From an uncultured Prevotella sp. (lineage in GTDB: Bacteria > Bacteroidota > Bacteroidia > Bacteroidales > Bacteroidaceae): DNA of 64,000 bases. The notes below the pieces were generated by a model. The model saw only the letters and a list, made by a program, of their open reading frames with translations. It was not told the DNA's origin and made no database searches. Shown here piece by piece: positions 32,739 through 40,399 of the stretch (position 1 is its first letter; every line of letters starts with the position of its first letter). The DNA is taken from contig UQWP01000001.1 in NCBI GenBank assembly GCA_900544825.1, positions 1 through 64,000 on the forward strand, read 5' to 3'. Position numbers and translations under genes: made by a program.

Positions 32739-33986
32739 CTATTCGTATCTCATCGATTTGGCTGGATGGATATGAGAGATGAGGTAACTTGGCGCTACCA
32801 GCATGAAGATGCTGATGAGGAGGGTGGCTATGTTCAGTGCCACGATGAAGAGCCAGTTGAATTCTACCGGTACCATACTTACGTAGTAAGTCTGGGCATC
32901 GAGCTTCACCATTCCCGTGAAATGCTGCAGGGCAAGAAGTCCCAGTCCGATGATATTGCCCAGTAACATTCCCTTGCCGATGATGAATACGGCAAACCAG
33001 AGGAAGGTGTGACGGATGGTCTTGTTGCGTGCACCCAGAGCTTTCATCACTCCAATCATCGAGGTTCGCTCCAGGATGATGATGAGCAATCCGCTGATCA
33101 TCGTTACGCCTGCCACGATGAGCATCAGTCCCAGGATAATCCATACATTCAGGTCCATCAGGCTGAGCCATTGGAAGATGTTCGGGTTCAGCTCCTTGAT
33201 GGTAGCGCTGCTGTAGGTTTCTCCGTAATGATCTACGGTACGGTTCACCTTATTTATAATATAGTCTTCCGTCTCGTTGAGCTTGTCGAAGTCCTTCACG
33301 GTCAGTTCGGCACCGCTTGCCTGGTCATCTTCCCATCCATTCAGCTTCACGGCTGTATAGAGGTCGGTATAGACCATCAGTTCATCATACTTCTTGAGAT
33401 TGGTCTCGTAGATACCCTTGATTGTGAACCGGCGCATTCTCACGCCCTGGTTGTCGATGAAGTAGGCGAAGATGCGCTCGCCGTTCTTCAGCTTCAACTT
33501 GTCTGCCATCAGCTTGGAAATCAGAATCTGATTATGGCTGGCTTTGTCATCAAACTTCGGTATGCTTCCTTCCACCATGTTCTGATGGATGAAGGTAGAA
33601 TCGAAGTCCGGTCCCACACCCTTGAGCACCACGCCCAGGAAATCGTTGTCGGTCTTGAGGATTCCTTCTTTCATGGCAAAGCGCTGCACATGTTTCACGC
33701 CCGGAATCTTCTGGAGTACCTTCACCATCGAGTCGTTCATCACCACCGGATACTGGTTCTGCTGCTGCAGGGTCATGAAGTCGGCCACCTGGATATGGCT
33801 TCCGAAGCCAATCACCTTGTCGCGGATGGTGTGCTTGAATCCCAGCACCACGCATACCGACATGATCATGATGGCGAGTCCGATGGCAACACCGGCTGTG
33901 GCAATATGAATAGCAGGGCGAGAAACTTTACGTTTGTCGCCCTGATCACTATATAATCTCTTTGCTATAAACAGAGGAAAATTCAT
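32739..33986 (-). CDS. FtsX/LolE-type ABC transporter permease
   Basis: 415-aa permease with the MacB/FtsX/LolC-E layout. A first TM helix (about 28-50, GVAIGLAIMIMSVCVVLGF) is followed by a large periplasmic domain (about 50-265). Three TM helices follow (about 278-305, 325-350, 370-400). The N-terminal FIAKRLYS is typical of lipoprotein-release permeases, so a role in lipoprotein trafficking to the outer membrane is likely. The ATPase is not adjacent. It follows the aminotransferase gene by 122 bp; that gap holds two different heptad arrays. Confidence 0.87.
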   Translation of the reverse strand: MNFPLFIAKRLYSDQGDKRKVSRPAIHIATAGVAIGLAIMIMSVCVVLGFKHTIRDKVIGFGSHIQVADFMTLQQQNQYPVVMNDSMVKVLQKIPGVKHVQRFAMKEGILKTDNDFLGVVLKGVGPDFDSTFIHQNMVEGSIPKFDDKASHNQILISKLMADKLKLKNGERIFAYFIDNQGVRMRRFTIKGIYETNLKKYDELMVYTDLYTAVKLNGWEDDQASGAELTVKDFDKLNETEDYIINKVNRTVDHYGETYSSATIKELNPNIFQWLSLMDLNVWIILGLMLIVAGVTMISGLLIIILERTSMIGVMKALGARNKTIRHTFLWFAVFIIGKGMLLGNIIGLGLLALQHFTGMVKLDAQTYYVSMVPVEFNWLFIVALNIATLLISIFMLVAPSYLISHIHPAKSMRYE

Positions 33987-33992
33987 ATTTAC

Positions 33993-34027
33993 ATTGAACT
34001 TTGAACATTGAACTTTGAACTTTATGA
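33993..34027 (-). repeat. Heptad array upstream of the ftsX-like gene (AGTTCAA type)
   Basis: Plus-strand units ATTGAAC, TTTGAAC, ATTGAAC, TTTGAAC, TTTATGA in exact 7-bp phase, ending 6 bp before the start codon. In the gene's sense it begins TCATAAAGTTCAAAG, as before queH and uvrA. Confidence 0.85.
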
Positions 34028-34077
34028 TTAGCTTAGACTATTGAATTGGCTTTCCCTTCGGACGCCGAACGTTGTTT

Positions 34078-34105
34078 CTTCACTCTTCACTCTTCGTTCT
34101 TCACT
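34078..34105 (-). repeat. Heptad array after the aminotransferase gene (AGTGAAG type)
   Basis: Plus-strand units CTTCACT, CTTCACT, CTTCGTT, CTTCACT in exact phase, 3 bp beyond the aminotransferase stop codon. A different unit from the array 50 bp further on. Confidence 0.8.
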
Positions 34106-34108
34106 TCC

Positions 34109-35320
34109 TTATAGTCCTTCATCCTCCACTCTTCCCGGGTAAGCTTCGAGTGCCTTGGCAAGAACAATCAATGCGCGGTTCAAGTCGTCCTTCTTCAAGA
34201 CGTATGCCATACGCACCTGGTTGCGGCCGGCACCAGGAGTGGTGTAGAAACCTGAGGCTGGAGCCATCATCACGGTCTCGCCCTCATATTCAAACTCTTC
34301 CAGACACCAGCGGCAGAACTTGTCTGAGTCGTCGATAGGCAACTTGGCTACGGTATAGAAGGCACCCATTGGGATAGGAGAATAAACGCCCGGAATACGG
34401 TTGAGACCGTCGATCAGACACTTACGTCGATCTACGTACTCATCATATACGTCGCGATAGTACTCCTCAGGTGCATCGAGTGAAGCCTCGGCAACAATCT
34501 GACCAATCAGTGGAGGAGAGAGGCGAGCCTGACAGAACTTCATCACAGCCTTGCGAATCTCTGCATTCTTGGTAATCAGGGCACCCACACGGATACCACA
34601 CTCGCTGTATCGCTTGGATACAGAGTCGATGAGCACGGTATTCTGCTCGATACCCTCCAGGTGCATCGCACTGATGTAAGGGCTTCCGGTGTAGATATAC
34701 TCGCGGTAAACCTCATCCGAGAAGAGGTAGAGATCGTACTTCTTCACCAGGTCGCGAATCTGGTTCATCTCTCTGCGGGTATAGAGATAGCCGGTAGGGT
34801 TGTTCGGGTTACAGATCAGGATGGCACGGGTGCGCTCATTGATGAGTTCCTCAAACTTCTCCACCTTAGGCAGGGAGAAACCTTCCTCGATGGTAGTGGC
34901 GATGGTGCGGATCTTGGCACCCGCCGAGATGGCGAACGCCATATAGTTGGCATAGGCAGGTTCTGGCACGATGATCTCGTCTCCAGGGTTCAAGCAACTC
35001 ATGAAAGAGAAGAGCACAGCCTCAGAACCTCCCGATGTGATGATGATGTCATCCGGAGTAACGTTGATATTGAATTTCTTGTAATAATCTACTAGCTTCT
35101 CACGATAACTGAGATAGCCCTGACTTGGAGAATACTCCAAGATGGTGCGGTCGATGTGTTTCAGCGCATCGAGACCACACTGTGGAGTAGGCAGATCAGG
35201 CTGACCGATATTGAGGTGATATACCTTTACTCCACGTTTCTTTGCTGCGGCAGCCAGTGGAGCCAACTTCCTGATAGGTGACTCTGGCATTTCAAGACCG
35301 CGTACAGATATTTCTGGCAT
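34109..35320 (-). CDS. PLP-dependent class I/II aminotransferase
   Basis: 403-aa fold-type I aminotransferase, probably an aspartate or broad-range amino-acid aminotransferase. LNIGQPDLPTP is the N-terminal motif, TSGGSEAVLFSF lies near the cofactor, NPNNPTGYLY is conserved, and the PLP lysine is in DSVSKRYSECGIRVG. The C-terminal GRNQVRMAYVLKKDD holds the substrate Arg. Substrate cannot be fixed from sequence alone. It has an unusually GC-rich leader of about 100 nt and is followed by the ftsX-like gene. Confidence 0.9.
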   Translation of the reverse strand: MPEISVRGLEMPESPIRKLAPLAAAAKKRGVKVYHLNIGQPDLPTPQCGLDALKHIDRTILEYSPSQGYLSYREKLVDYYKKFNINVTPDDIIITSGGSEAVLFSFMSCLNPGDEIIVPEPAYANYMAFAISAGAKIRTIATTIEEGFSLPKVEKFEELINERTRAILICNPNNPTGYLYTRREMNQIRDLVKKYDLYLFSDEVYREYIYTGSPYISAMHLEGIEQNTVLIDSVSKRYSECGIRVGALITKNAEIRKAVMKFCQARLSPPLIGQIVAEASLDAPEEYYRDVYDEYVDRRKCLIDGLNRIPGVYSPIPMGAFYTVAKLPIDDSDKFCRWCLEEFEYEGETVMMAPASGFYTTPGAGRNQVRMAYVLKKDDLNRALIVLAKALEAYPGRVEDEGL

Positions 35321-35334
35321 CTTTTCTAAATAAT

Positions 35335-35420
35335 TCTTTCTGTTATTAACCCTAGCAAGCTGTTTCCCTTCCAGGCCCGGTACTTACCCAGCCGTATCAG
35401 ATGAAACAATATCTCGCAAA
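35335..35420 (-). other. GC-rich structured 5' leader of the aminotransferase mRNA
   Basis: Between the predicted start site near 35420 and the start codon at 35320, the minus strand contains GGTAAGTACC (a small hairpin) next to GGGCCTGGAAGGGAAACAGC. This is far richer in GC than other noncoding DNA here. I could not match it to a known riboswitch. It fills part of the 334-bp gap 35321-35654; the rest holds the two divergent promoters and the DUF4494 leader. Confidence 0.4.
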
Positions 35421-35426
35421 TCGTCT

Positions 35427-35435
35427 GCAAAGATA
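35427..35435 (-). promoter_or_regulatory. -7 promoter box of the aminotransferase gene
   Basis: TATCTTTGC on the minus strand, 107 bp before the start codon. Confidence 0.65.
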
Positions 35436-35506
35436 AGCAATTTCATTGAAAATACGTAATAGATTGGGTTAAAAATTGATTTTTTAGTAAAAAACTCTTT
35501 ATTCTG

Positions 35507-35538
35507 TTGCTCTTCTCCATTCTTTTTTATAACTTTGC
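35507..35538 (+). promoter_or_regulatory. Promoter of the DUF4494-yggS operon
   Basis: TTG at 35507-35509, 20-bp spacer, -7 TAACTTTGC (35530-35538). Implies a leader of about 110 nt. A near-palindrome, CCTATAATATAATAAGG, lies in it around 35563-35579. Confidence 0.65.
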
Positions 35539-35654
35539 ATCATCTTTCAGCGCTTTCGCCCTGCCTATAATATAATAAGGTAGAAAGGGGAGAGGTAGTC
35601 TGGAAAAGGATAATAAAACAAAGATTTTAAACATTAGTAAAAGGAAAAGAAATT

Positions 35655-36158
35655 ATGAGAAGTAGAACAAGCACTTGGTTTGAGACAAAGGTTAAATATC
35701 AGAAGACGATGGAGGATGGTTCAGAAAAGGTGGTTTCTGAAGCATACGTAGTTGATGCCCTGAGTTTCACCGAGGCAGAGAGCGCTATTATCGACGAGAT
35801 GTCTGTCTATGTAAGCGGCGAGTTGAAGGTCAGCGGCATCGGTAAGGCTTGCTATGGAGAAATCTTCTTCAGCGATATTGATGATGATGACAAGTGGTAC
35901 AAGGCTAAGCTCCAGTTCATCACCATCGATGAAAAGACTGACAAGGAGAAGCGTTCTAACGTTACATATCTCGTACAGGCTAAGTCTTTGGCTCGTGCAC
36001 TCCGCTATATCGACGAGGTGATGGGCAAGACTATGATCGACTATGATGTAGTAGGCTTGAACGAGACCAAGCTGATGGATGTTTTCGAGCACCACGCTCC
36101 TGGCGACAAGAAGGAGGAGAAGAACGACGTACCTGAGTACGAGCAGCAGAATCAGTAA
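35655..36158 (+). CDS. DUF4494 domain protein
   Basis: 167-aa cytosolic protein of a Bacteroidota-restricted family of unknown function. The core is TWFETKVKYQKTMEDGSEKVVSEAYVVDALSFTEAE followed by strands around ITIDEKTDKEKRSNVTYLVQA; the C-terminal tail is charged (KKEEKNDVPEYEQQNQ). Followed after 18 bp by the YggS-family gene, so likely one operon. Confidence 0.88.
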   Translation: MRSRTSTWFETKVKYQKTMEDGSEKVVSEAYVVDALSFTEAESAIIDEMSVYVSGELKVSGIGKACYGEIFFSDIDDDDKWYKAKLQFITIDEKTDKEKRSNVTYLVQAKSLARALRYIDEVMGKTMIDYDVVGLNETKLMDVFEHHAPGDKKEEKNDVPEYEQQNQ

Positions 36159-36176
36159 AGAAAGGGAGGAAGAACT

Positions 36177-36848
36177 ATGTATGATGTAAAAGGAAATCTT
36201 CATGAAGTGTTGGGCAGCTTGCCTGCAGGGGTTAGCCTTGTAGCCATCAGCAAGTTTCATCCCAACGAGTTTATTGAGGCGGCGTACGCCGAGGGGCAGC
36301 GCATCTTTGGCGAGAGCCATGAGCAGGAACTCGCCAAGAAGGTGGCTTCCCTGCCTAAGGATATCCAGTGGCACTTCATCGGTCATCTGCAGACCAACAA
36401 GGTGAAGTATATTGCTCCTTATATCTCCATGATTGAGTCGGTGGATAGCCTGAAGCTCCTGAAGGAGATTAATAAGCAGGCTGCCAAGCACGACCGCGTG
36501 GTGAAGGTGTTGCTGGAACTGCATATCGCCGAGGAAGATACCAAGTCGGGGCTTTCTATCGATGCTTGCCGTGAACTCCTGGAGTCTGGCGAGTGGAGAG
36601 AGATGCCTCATGTGCAGATATGCGGCTTGATGATGATGGCATCGAATACCGATGATGAACAGCAGATTGCCTCTGAATTTGATGAGGCAGCCAAGTTCTT
36701 CGATGAGGTAAAGGCAAAGTATTTCGCCGATGATGATGCCTTCTGCGAGCGAAGCTGGGGTATGAGCCACGACTATCATATCGCTGTCAAGCACGGCAGT
36801 ACGATGGTGCGTGTGGGTACTACCATCTTCGGTCCTAGAATCTATTAA
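36177..36848 (+). CDS. YggS-family PLP homeostasis protein
   Basis: 223-aa fold-type III PLP-binding protein; family members buffer PLP and affect amino-acid pools but have no known catalytic reaction. The PLP lysine is in LVAISKFHP (Lys26). WHFIGHLQTNK, SGLSIDACRELL and the phosphate-binding GMSHDYHIAVKHGSTMVRVGTTIFG are conserved. Second gene after DUF4494; a terminator follows. Confidence 0.94.
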   Translation: MYDVKGNLHEVLGSLPAGVSLVAISKFHPNEFIEAAYAEGQRIFGESHEQELAKKVASLPKDIQWHFIGHLQTNKVKYIAPYISMIESVDSLKLLKEINKQAAKHDRVVKVLLELHIAEEDTKSGLSIDACRELLESGEWREMPHVQICGLMMMASNTDDEQQIASEFDEAAKFFDEVKAKYFADDDAFCERSWGMSHDYHIAVKHGSTMVRVGTTIFGPRIY

Positions 36849-36866
36849 GTATAAAAGGAAATAATA

Positions 36867-36905
36867 AATCCCTAGACGATAGCTGATATCGCCTAGGGAT
36901 TTTTG
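36867..36905 (+). terminator. Terminator of the DUF4494-yggS operon
   Basis: AATCCCTAG and CGAT pair with ATCG and CTAGGGATT with one mismatch on each side, followed by five T. Confidence 0.85.
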
Positions 36906-36923
36906 TTTTGTTCCTAATGGGAA

Positions 36924-36966
36924 TTGTTCTTATCCTTAATGATATTTGTTCTTATCCTTAATGATA
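36924..36966. repeat. 21-bp exact direct repeat, 22-bp period
   Basis: The 21-mer starting TTGTTCTTATCC and ending TTAATGATA occurs at 36924-36944 and 36946-36966. A decayed third copy (TTTGTTCCTAATGGGAA) begins near 36907. A separate small hairpin GTTGAAC/GTTCAAC sits at 36983-37000. Confidence 0.8.
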
Positions 36967-37044
36967 ATCTATGTTCATAACTGTTGAACACACGTTCAAC
37001 GACGCTGAACCTAACTTTCTATTCATAGTATAAGCTTTTTCCTC

Positions 37045-38892
37045 TTAGTATATTACCTTCTTTCCTTTATTGGTGATGTAAAGATGTCCCTTAAGAGGAG
37101 TGGCAATCTTCCTGCCTTCCAGATCAAAGTATTCGGTAGGGGTAGAGGTCGCATCCTTATCAATAAGAGTGTTCTCGATACCCGTAGCCTTGAAATCCTT
37201 GAGGTAGTCGAAGCTGATGATGCCGGTAGTCTCATCCTTTGCGATGTTGTAGAGTGGGCGGGTGGCCATCGTGCTCCAGTTGAACTTCACTTCAGTCAGA
37301 CTGTTGATGTCGCTTCCATCCTTTCCTATTTTATAGGCAGGGAATGGGTCGTTCTGGCAGCTCTCCCAATATTGATCTGCAGTATATTTGTTGTTACCGA
37401 TATTTGCCTGGTTGATGACCAGACCATCTGCAGGAACAATCGTTACTCTAGGAATACCTACGGTATTGTTTGGGCTGTCCATGAGGTGTACTTCATCAAT
37501 ATCGCTGTAATCGATGCGCCATACCAGCAAGCCATATCCTGGAAGCGCCCTGTACCAGCCTTCGTTTCTGATGTTTTGGAGGAGGAGGAATTCTCCCTTG
37601 GCTCTTTCCATCAACTCCTTCTTTTCCTGAACAGTTGGGTTGGTTGTAGGGTAATTCTCGTTGATGCGGAAATTATCTTCGTTCACATCAGCCTCTATCT
37701 GGTAGGATTTTGATGCCTGGTCGTATGGTTCCAGGGTGAGTTGCTGCGCCTGGGTATTATCAAGCGTGGTAGGGGTAGCCCATCCCATCAGCATCTTCTG
37801 CCATGGTGAATAAGGGGTAGGGCGGTAGCCGTTGTCTGTATATTCGCCTGCATCCATCACATCCCAGAACTCTGGTGACTGGTTGTCGGCATCCTTATAC
37901 TCGGTATCATAATGATCTGGTAAGCCCATGGTATGAGAGAACTCGTGGCAGAAGAGTCCGATGCCATTGATGGAAGGAATTTTTGAATCAGGCGAACCGT
38001 TCAACTCGTTGTTGAGACCAAAGCGGCTAACTTTGTAACCATTGTATATCAGGTATTCTTGTGGGGAGAGCTTGTTCCCTTTTTTATCATATTTTAAAAA
38101 AGTGCCGTGACCTGATTTGGGCCAGAGATAGTCATCGGAATTTCCGGCAATACTCTGCGAATAGCCTGCGTATATGATATAAACCAAATCTACCAACTTG
38201 TCCCCATTGGAATCATATTTAGAAAAATCAACCTTGTCGGCAACCTGAGCACAAGCTTCGCTAATCATCTGCGGGAAATTCTTATCTTTATCATCTTTAT
38301 CATCTGCTCCATAGTATGCAGATTTCTGACTGACAGTAACTGGACCTACGATGTCGAACTGTGGGGTGAATTTGCCCATGCTGCATTCCTTGAAATACTC
38401 CTTTACCGAACCGTAGTTGACATCTTCCTGGTTAAATACCTTAGCATCCTGGCTAGGTACTGCTGTGCCGAAATCAGCATTGAGGTAATGGTTGAAGGTG
38501 GCAACGGGGTCGCTGCTCTTGAACTTCACATCCTGAAAATCTACCAGGATAACCAGCGCCTTAGGCGATCCTGTGTGAGGAAAATAGGCAGGGGCTATTG
38601 AGCCGATGCCGTTTGCTCTAGTCTTGAGGGTATTGATAACTGTAGCTTTTCTGGCATTGAGCGTCTCGGTAGAGATGATTTCGTATTTCCCGTTATCACT
38701 CTTCTTCAGTGGAGTGCCGTCGAGAAGCGAGTAATACGAAAAATGTTCATCTCCATGGAGAGTTGCTGATACGATGGTACCATCCACCAGTTGCAACTGG
38801 GTGATACCTGGTTTCGCCTTGGCTGCAAACATGGTAGTGGCAGTCATCAAAGCGAGCGTTAGGCATAGGATAATCTTTTTCATCATTATCAT
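37045..38892 (-). CDS. Secreted M6-family zinc metalloprotease
   Basis: 615-aa protease of the immune-inhibitor-A (M6) family. The signal peptide is within residues 1-23 (IILCLTLALMTATTMFAAKA). The catalytic domain includes KALVILVDFQDVKF, VDLVYIIYAGYSQ and the zinc site HEFSHTMGLPDHYD (HExxHxxGxxD). The C-terminus (GIENTLIDKD, YFDLEGRKIATPLKGHLYITNKGKKVIY) is a secretion tail of the kind common on exported Prevotella proteins, compatible with type IX secretion. Start could be 38892, 38886 or 38883. It follows the EFR1-type gene by 60 bp. Confidence 0.92.
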   Translation of the reverse strand: MIMMKKIILCLTLALMTATTMFAAKAKPGITQLQLVDGTIVSATLHGDEHFSYYSLLDGTPLKKSDNGKYEIISTETLNARKATVINTLKTRANGIGSIAPAYFPHTGSPKALVILVDFQDVKFKSSDPVATFNHYLNADFGTAVPSQDAKVFNQEDVNYGSVKEYFKECSMGKFTPQFDIVGPVTVSQKSAYYGADDKDDKDKNFPQMISEACAQVADKVDFSKYDSNGDKLVDLVYIIYAGYSQSIAGNSDDYLWPKSGHGTFLKYDKKGNKLSPQEYLIYNGYKVSRFGLNNELNGSPDSKIPSINGIGLFCHEFSHTMGLPDHYDTEYKDADNQSPEFWDVMDAGEYTDNGYRPTPYSPWQKMLMGWATPTTLDNTQAQQLTLEPYDQASKSYQIEADVNEDNFRINENYPTTNPTVQEKKELMERAKGEFLLLQNIRNEGWYRALPGYGLLVWRIDYSDIDEVHLMDSPNNTVGIPRVTIVPADGLVINQANIGNNKYTADQYWESCQNDPFPAYKIGKDGSDINSLTEVKFNWSTMATRPLYNIAKDETTGIISFDYLKDFKATGIENTLIDKDATSTPTEYFDLEGRKIATPLKGHLYITNKGKKVIY

Positions 38893-38930
38893 GGATAAGT
38901 TACTGAATCATTATTATGGATTAGTTTTTG

Positions 38931-38951
38931 AGCCCACTTCAGAAGCGGGCT
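38931..38951. terminator. Hairpin directly after the EFR1-type gene
   Basis: AGCCC and CTTC pair with GAAG and GGGCT with one mismatch, starting 2 bp after the stop. No T run follows on the minus strand, so it may be an mRNA-processing or stabilising hairpin. Confidence 0.4.
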
Positions 38952-38952
38952 A

Positions 38953-39831
38953 TTATTTGAAATAGTATTGTCCCTTCTTCTGAGTCTGGTTTCCAAACTC
39001 GATGGCGTGATGCGGACAATGGTGATAGCAGGTAAAGCAGGTGAGGCAATCCTTATGGTGCAGCCAGACTGGATATTCGCCATGACCACCCTTGATATCG
39101 CCTACCGGACAGACGTTGGCACAGATACCGCACTTCACGCAACGGTCTTTTTCTACGTGGAAGCGCTTGTCGGTGATGAGTACCTTCTCGAAGAAACCAC
39201 CCACCACCTTGGTGAAGAACCATGGGATAGGTCCCTTTACCAATCGGGTGATGCCTTCCTTGCGGTCGAAGATCTCCTCGCAGACTACGGCAAGTTCCTG
39301 TGCCGCATTCTCCTTCTTTCGGATTTCACGCTCCTTCGGATCCACATCCATGAACGGCAGACCGATGTACGATTCCGGCATGATGAGAGAGTAGGAGGAT
39401 GATACTTCCGTGATGCCCAGCGCCTGGAGCGAAGGGTTCAGGGAAATCACCTCGTTGAGATTCTCGATGGTAAGTCCGATGCTGTCGCCCGCCGTGCAGA
39501 CGCAATAGGTGAAGGGGCGATTCTCCAGATTGTCATCGGCTTTCGCCTTGTTTTCGATGGTGGCATCAGATGTCTCTCTCTGAATCAGCTCTCTCTGAAT
39601 CAGCATCTTGCTGATAAACTCCCTTACCAGTTTCGGCACACGCCATCCATGTACGGGGAAAACGAATCCGAGCCGTTCATTCTCTTTCAGAATAAACGGC
39701 TCGGCTAAGTTATGGCTTGAATCATCTGCCCTCATGTAAGGAGCGATGGATATCAAGTCTTCACGAGTAGCCGCCGCCAGTTTCGACGCCGCCCACTTGG
39801 TATTTCCTGTTCCAGAAAAATAAAATATCAT
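38953..39831 (-). CDS. EFR1-type flavodoxin/ferredoxin fusion protein
   Basis: 292-aa cytosolic redox protein. The N-terminal flavodoxin-like domain has the FMN phosphate loop FYFSGTGNTKWAA (residues about 3-15). The C-terminal domain has two 4Fe-4S motifs, CVKCGICANVCP and CLTCFTCYHHCP. Known as EFR1 family; presumably an electron-transfer or reductase module with unknown partner. Lies between DUF1573 and the M6 protease on the same strand. Confidence 0.9.
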   Translation of the reverse strand: MIFYFSGTGNTKWAASKLAAATREDLISIAPYMRADDSSHNLAEPFILKENERLGFVFPVHGWRVPKLVREFISKMLIQRELIQRETSDATIENKAKADDNLENRPFTYCVCTAGDSIGLTIENLNEVISLNPSLQALGITEVSSSYSLIMPESYIGLPFMDVDPKEREIRKKENAAQELAVVCEEIFDRKEGITRLVKGPIPWFFTKVVGGFFEKVLITDKRFHVEKDRCVKCGICANVCPVGDIKGGHGEYPVWLHHKDCLTCFTCYHHCPHHAIEFGNQTQKKGQYYFK

Positions 39832-39888
39832 ATCAAGATATCTATCTTATTCTTTCTAATTACTTTCTTGAATTTTGAAAATGCAAGA

Positions 39889-40272
39889 TTACTTCTTCTC
39901 GTTCATTACGCCCTCGATATAGATGCGAGACATCTCTACATTGCCATTGGTACGAACGGTGATACTCTTCTTGAAATGACCAGGGAACATACCCTTGCCA
40001 TTGTAGGTAACACTGATCTGACCTTTCTGGCCTGGAGCGATTGGCTGCTTGGTATAAGATGGCACGGTGCAACCGCAGCTAGCGATAGCCTGGTTGATGA
40101 CGAGAGGCTTATCACCCACATTGGTGAAGGTGAATGTAGCCTTCTGCACTGGAGCGGTCTCATCGAAAGTACCGAAGTTGTGCACTACCTTTTCAAACTT
40201 GATTTCTGCCTGAGCTGAGGCTGTTGCAACCATTGCTACGAGCATAGTCAAAGCCAATATGATTCTTTTCAT
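39889..40272 (-). CDS. DUF1573 secreted protein
   Basis: 127-aa protein with a signal peptide (LALTMLVAMVATASAQ) and a single Ig-like DUF1573 domain: VHNFGTFDETAPVQKATFTFTNVGDKPLVI, the conserved ASCGCTVP and APGQKGQISVTY. Common in Bacteroidota as periplasmic or surface proteins; no defined function. Own promoter upstream. Confidence 0.93.
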   Translation of the reverse strand: MKRIILALTMLVAMVATASAQAEIKFEKVVHNFGTFDETAPVQKATFTFTNVGDKPLVINQAIASCGCTVPSYTKQPIAPGQKGQISVTYNGKGMFPGHFKKSITVRTNGNVEMSRIYIEGVMNEKK

Positions 40273-40356
40273 CTTTATATCCTTTCTTTATTAAATTTAC
40301 TTATTGATGTACCTTGATTATATACTAATTATACGATAATTGTATGCTAATTGGAT

Positions 40357-40365
40357 GCAAAAGTA
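40357..40365 (-). promoter_or_regulatory. -7 promoter box of the DUF1573 gene
   Basis: TACTTTTGC on the minus strand, 85 bp upstream of the start codon. The leader holds TAATT every 11 bp (three times). Confidence 0.55.
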
Positions 40366-40399
40366 CATATAAAGTTTATTATAGCGCTACTTTTTTACA

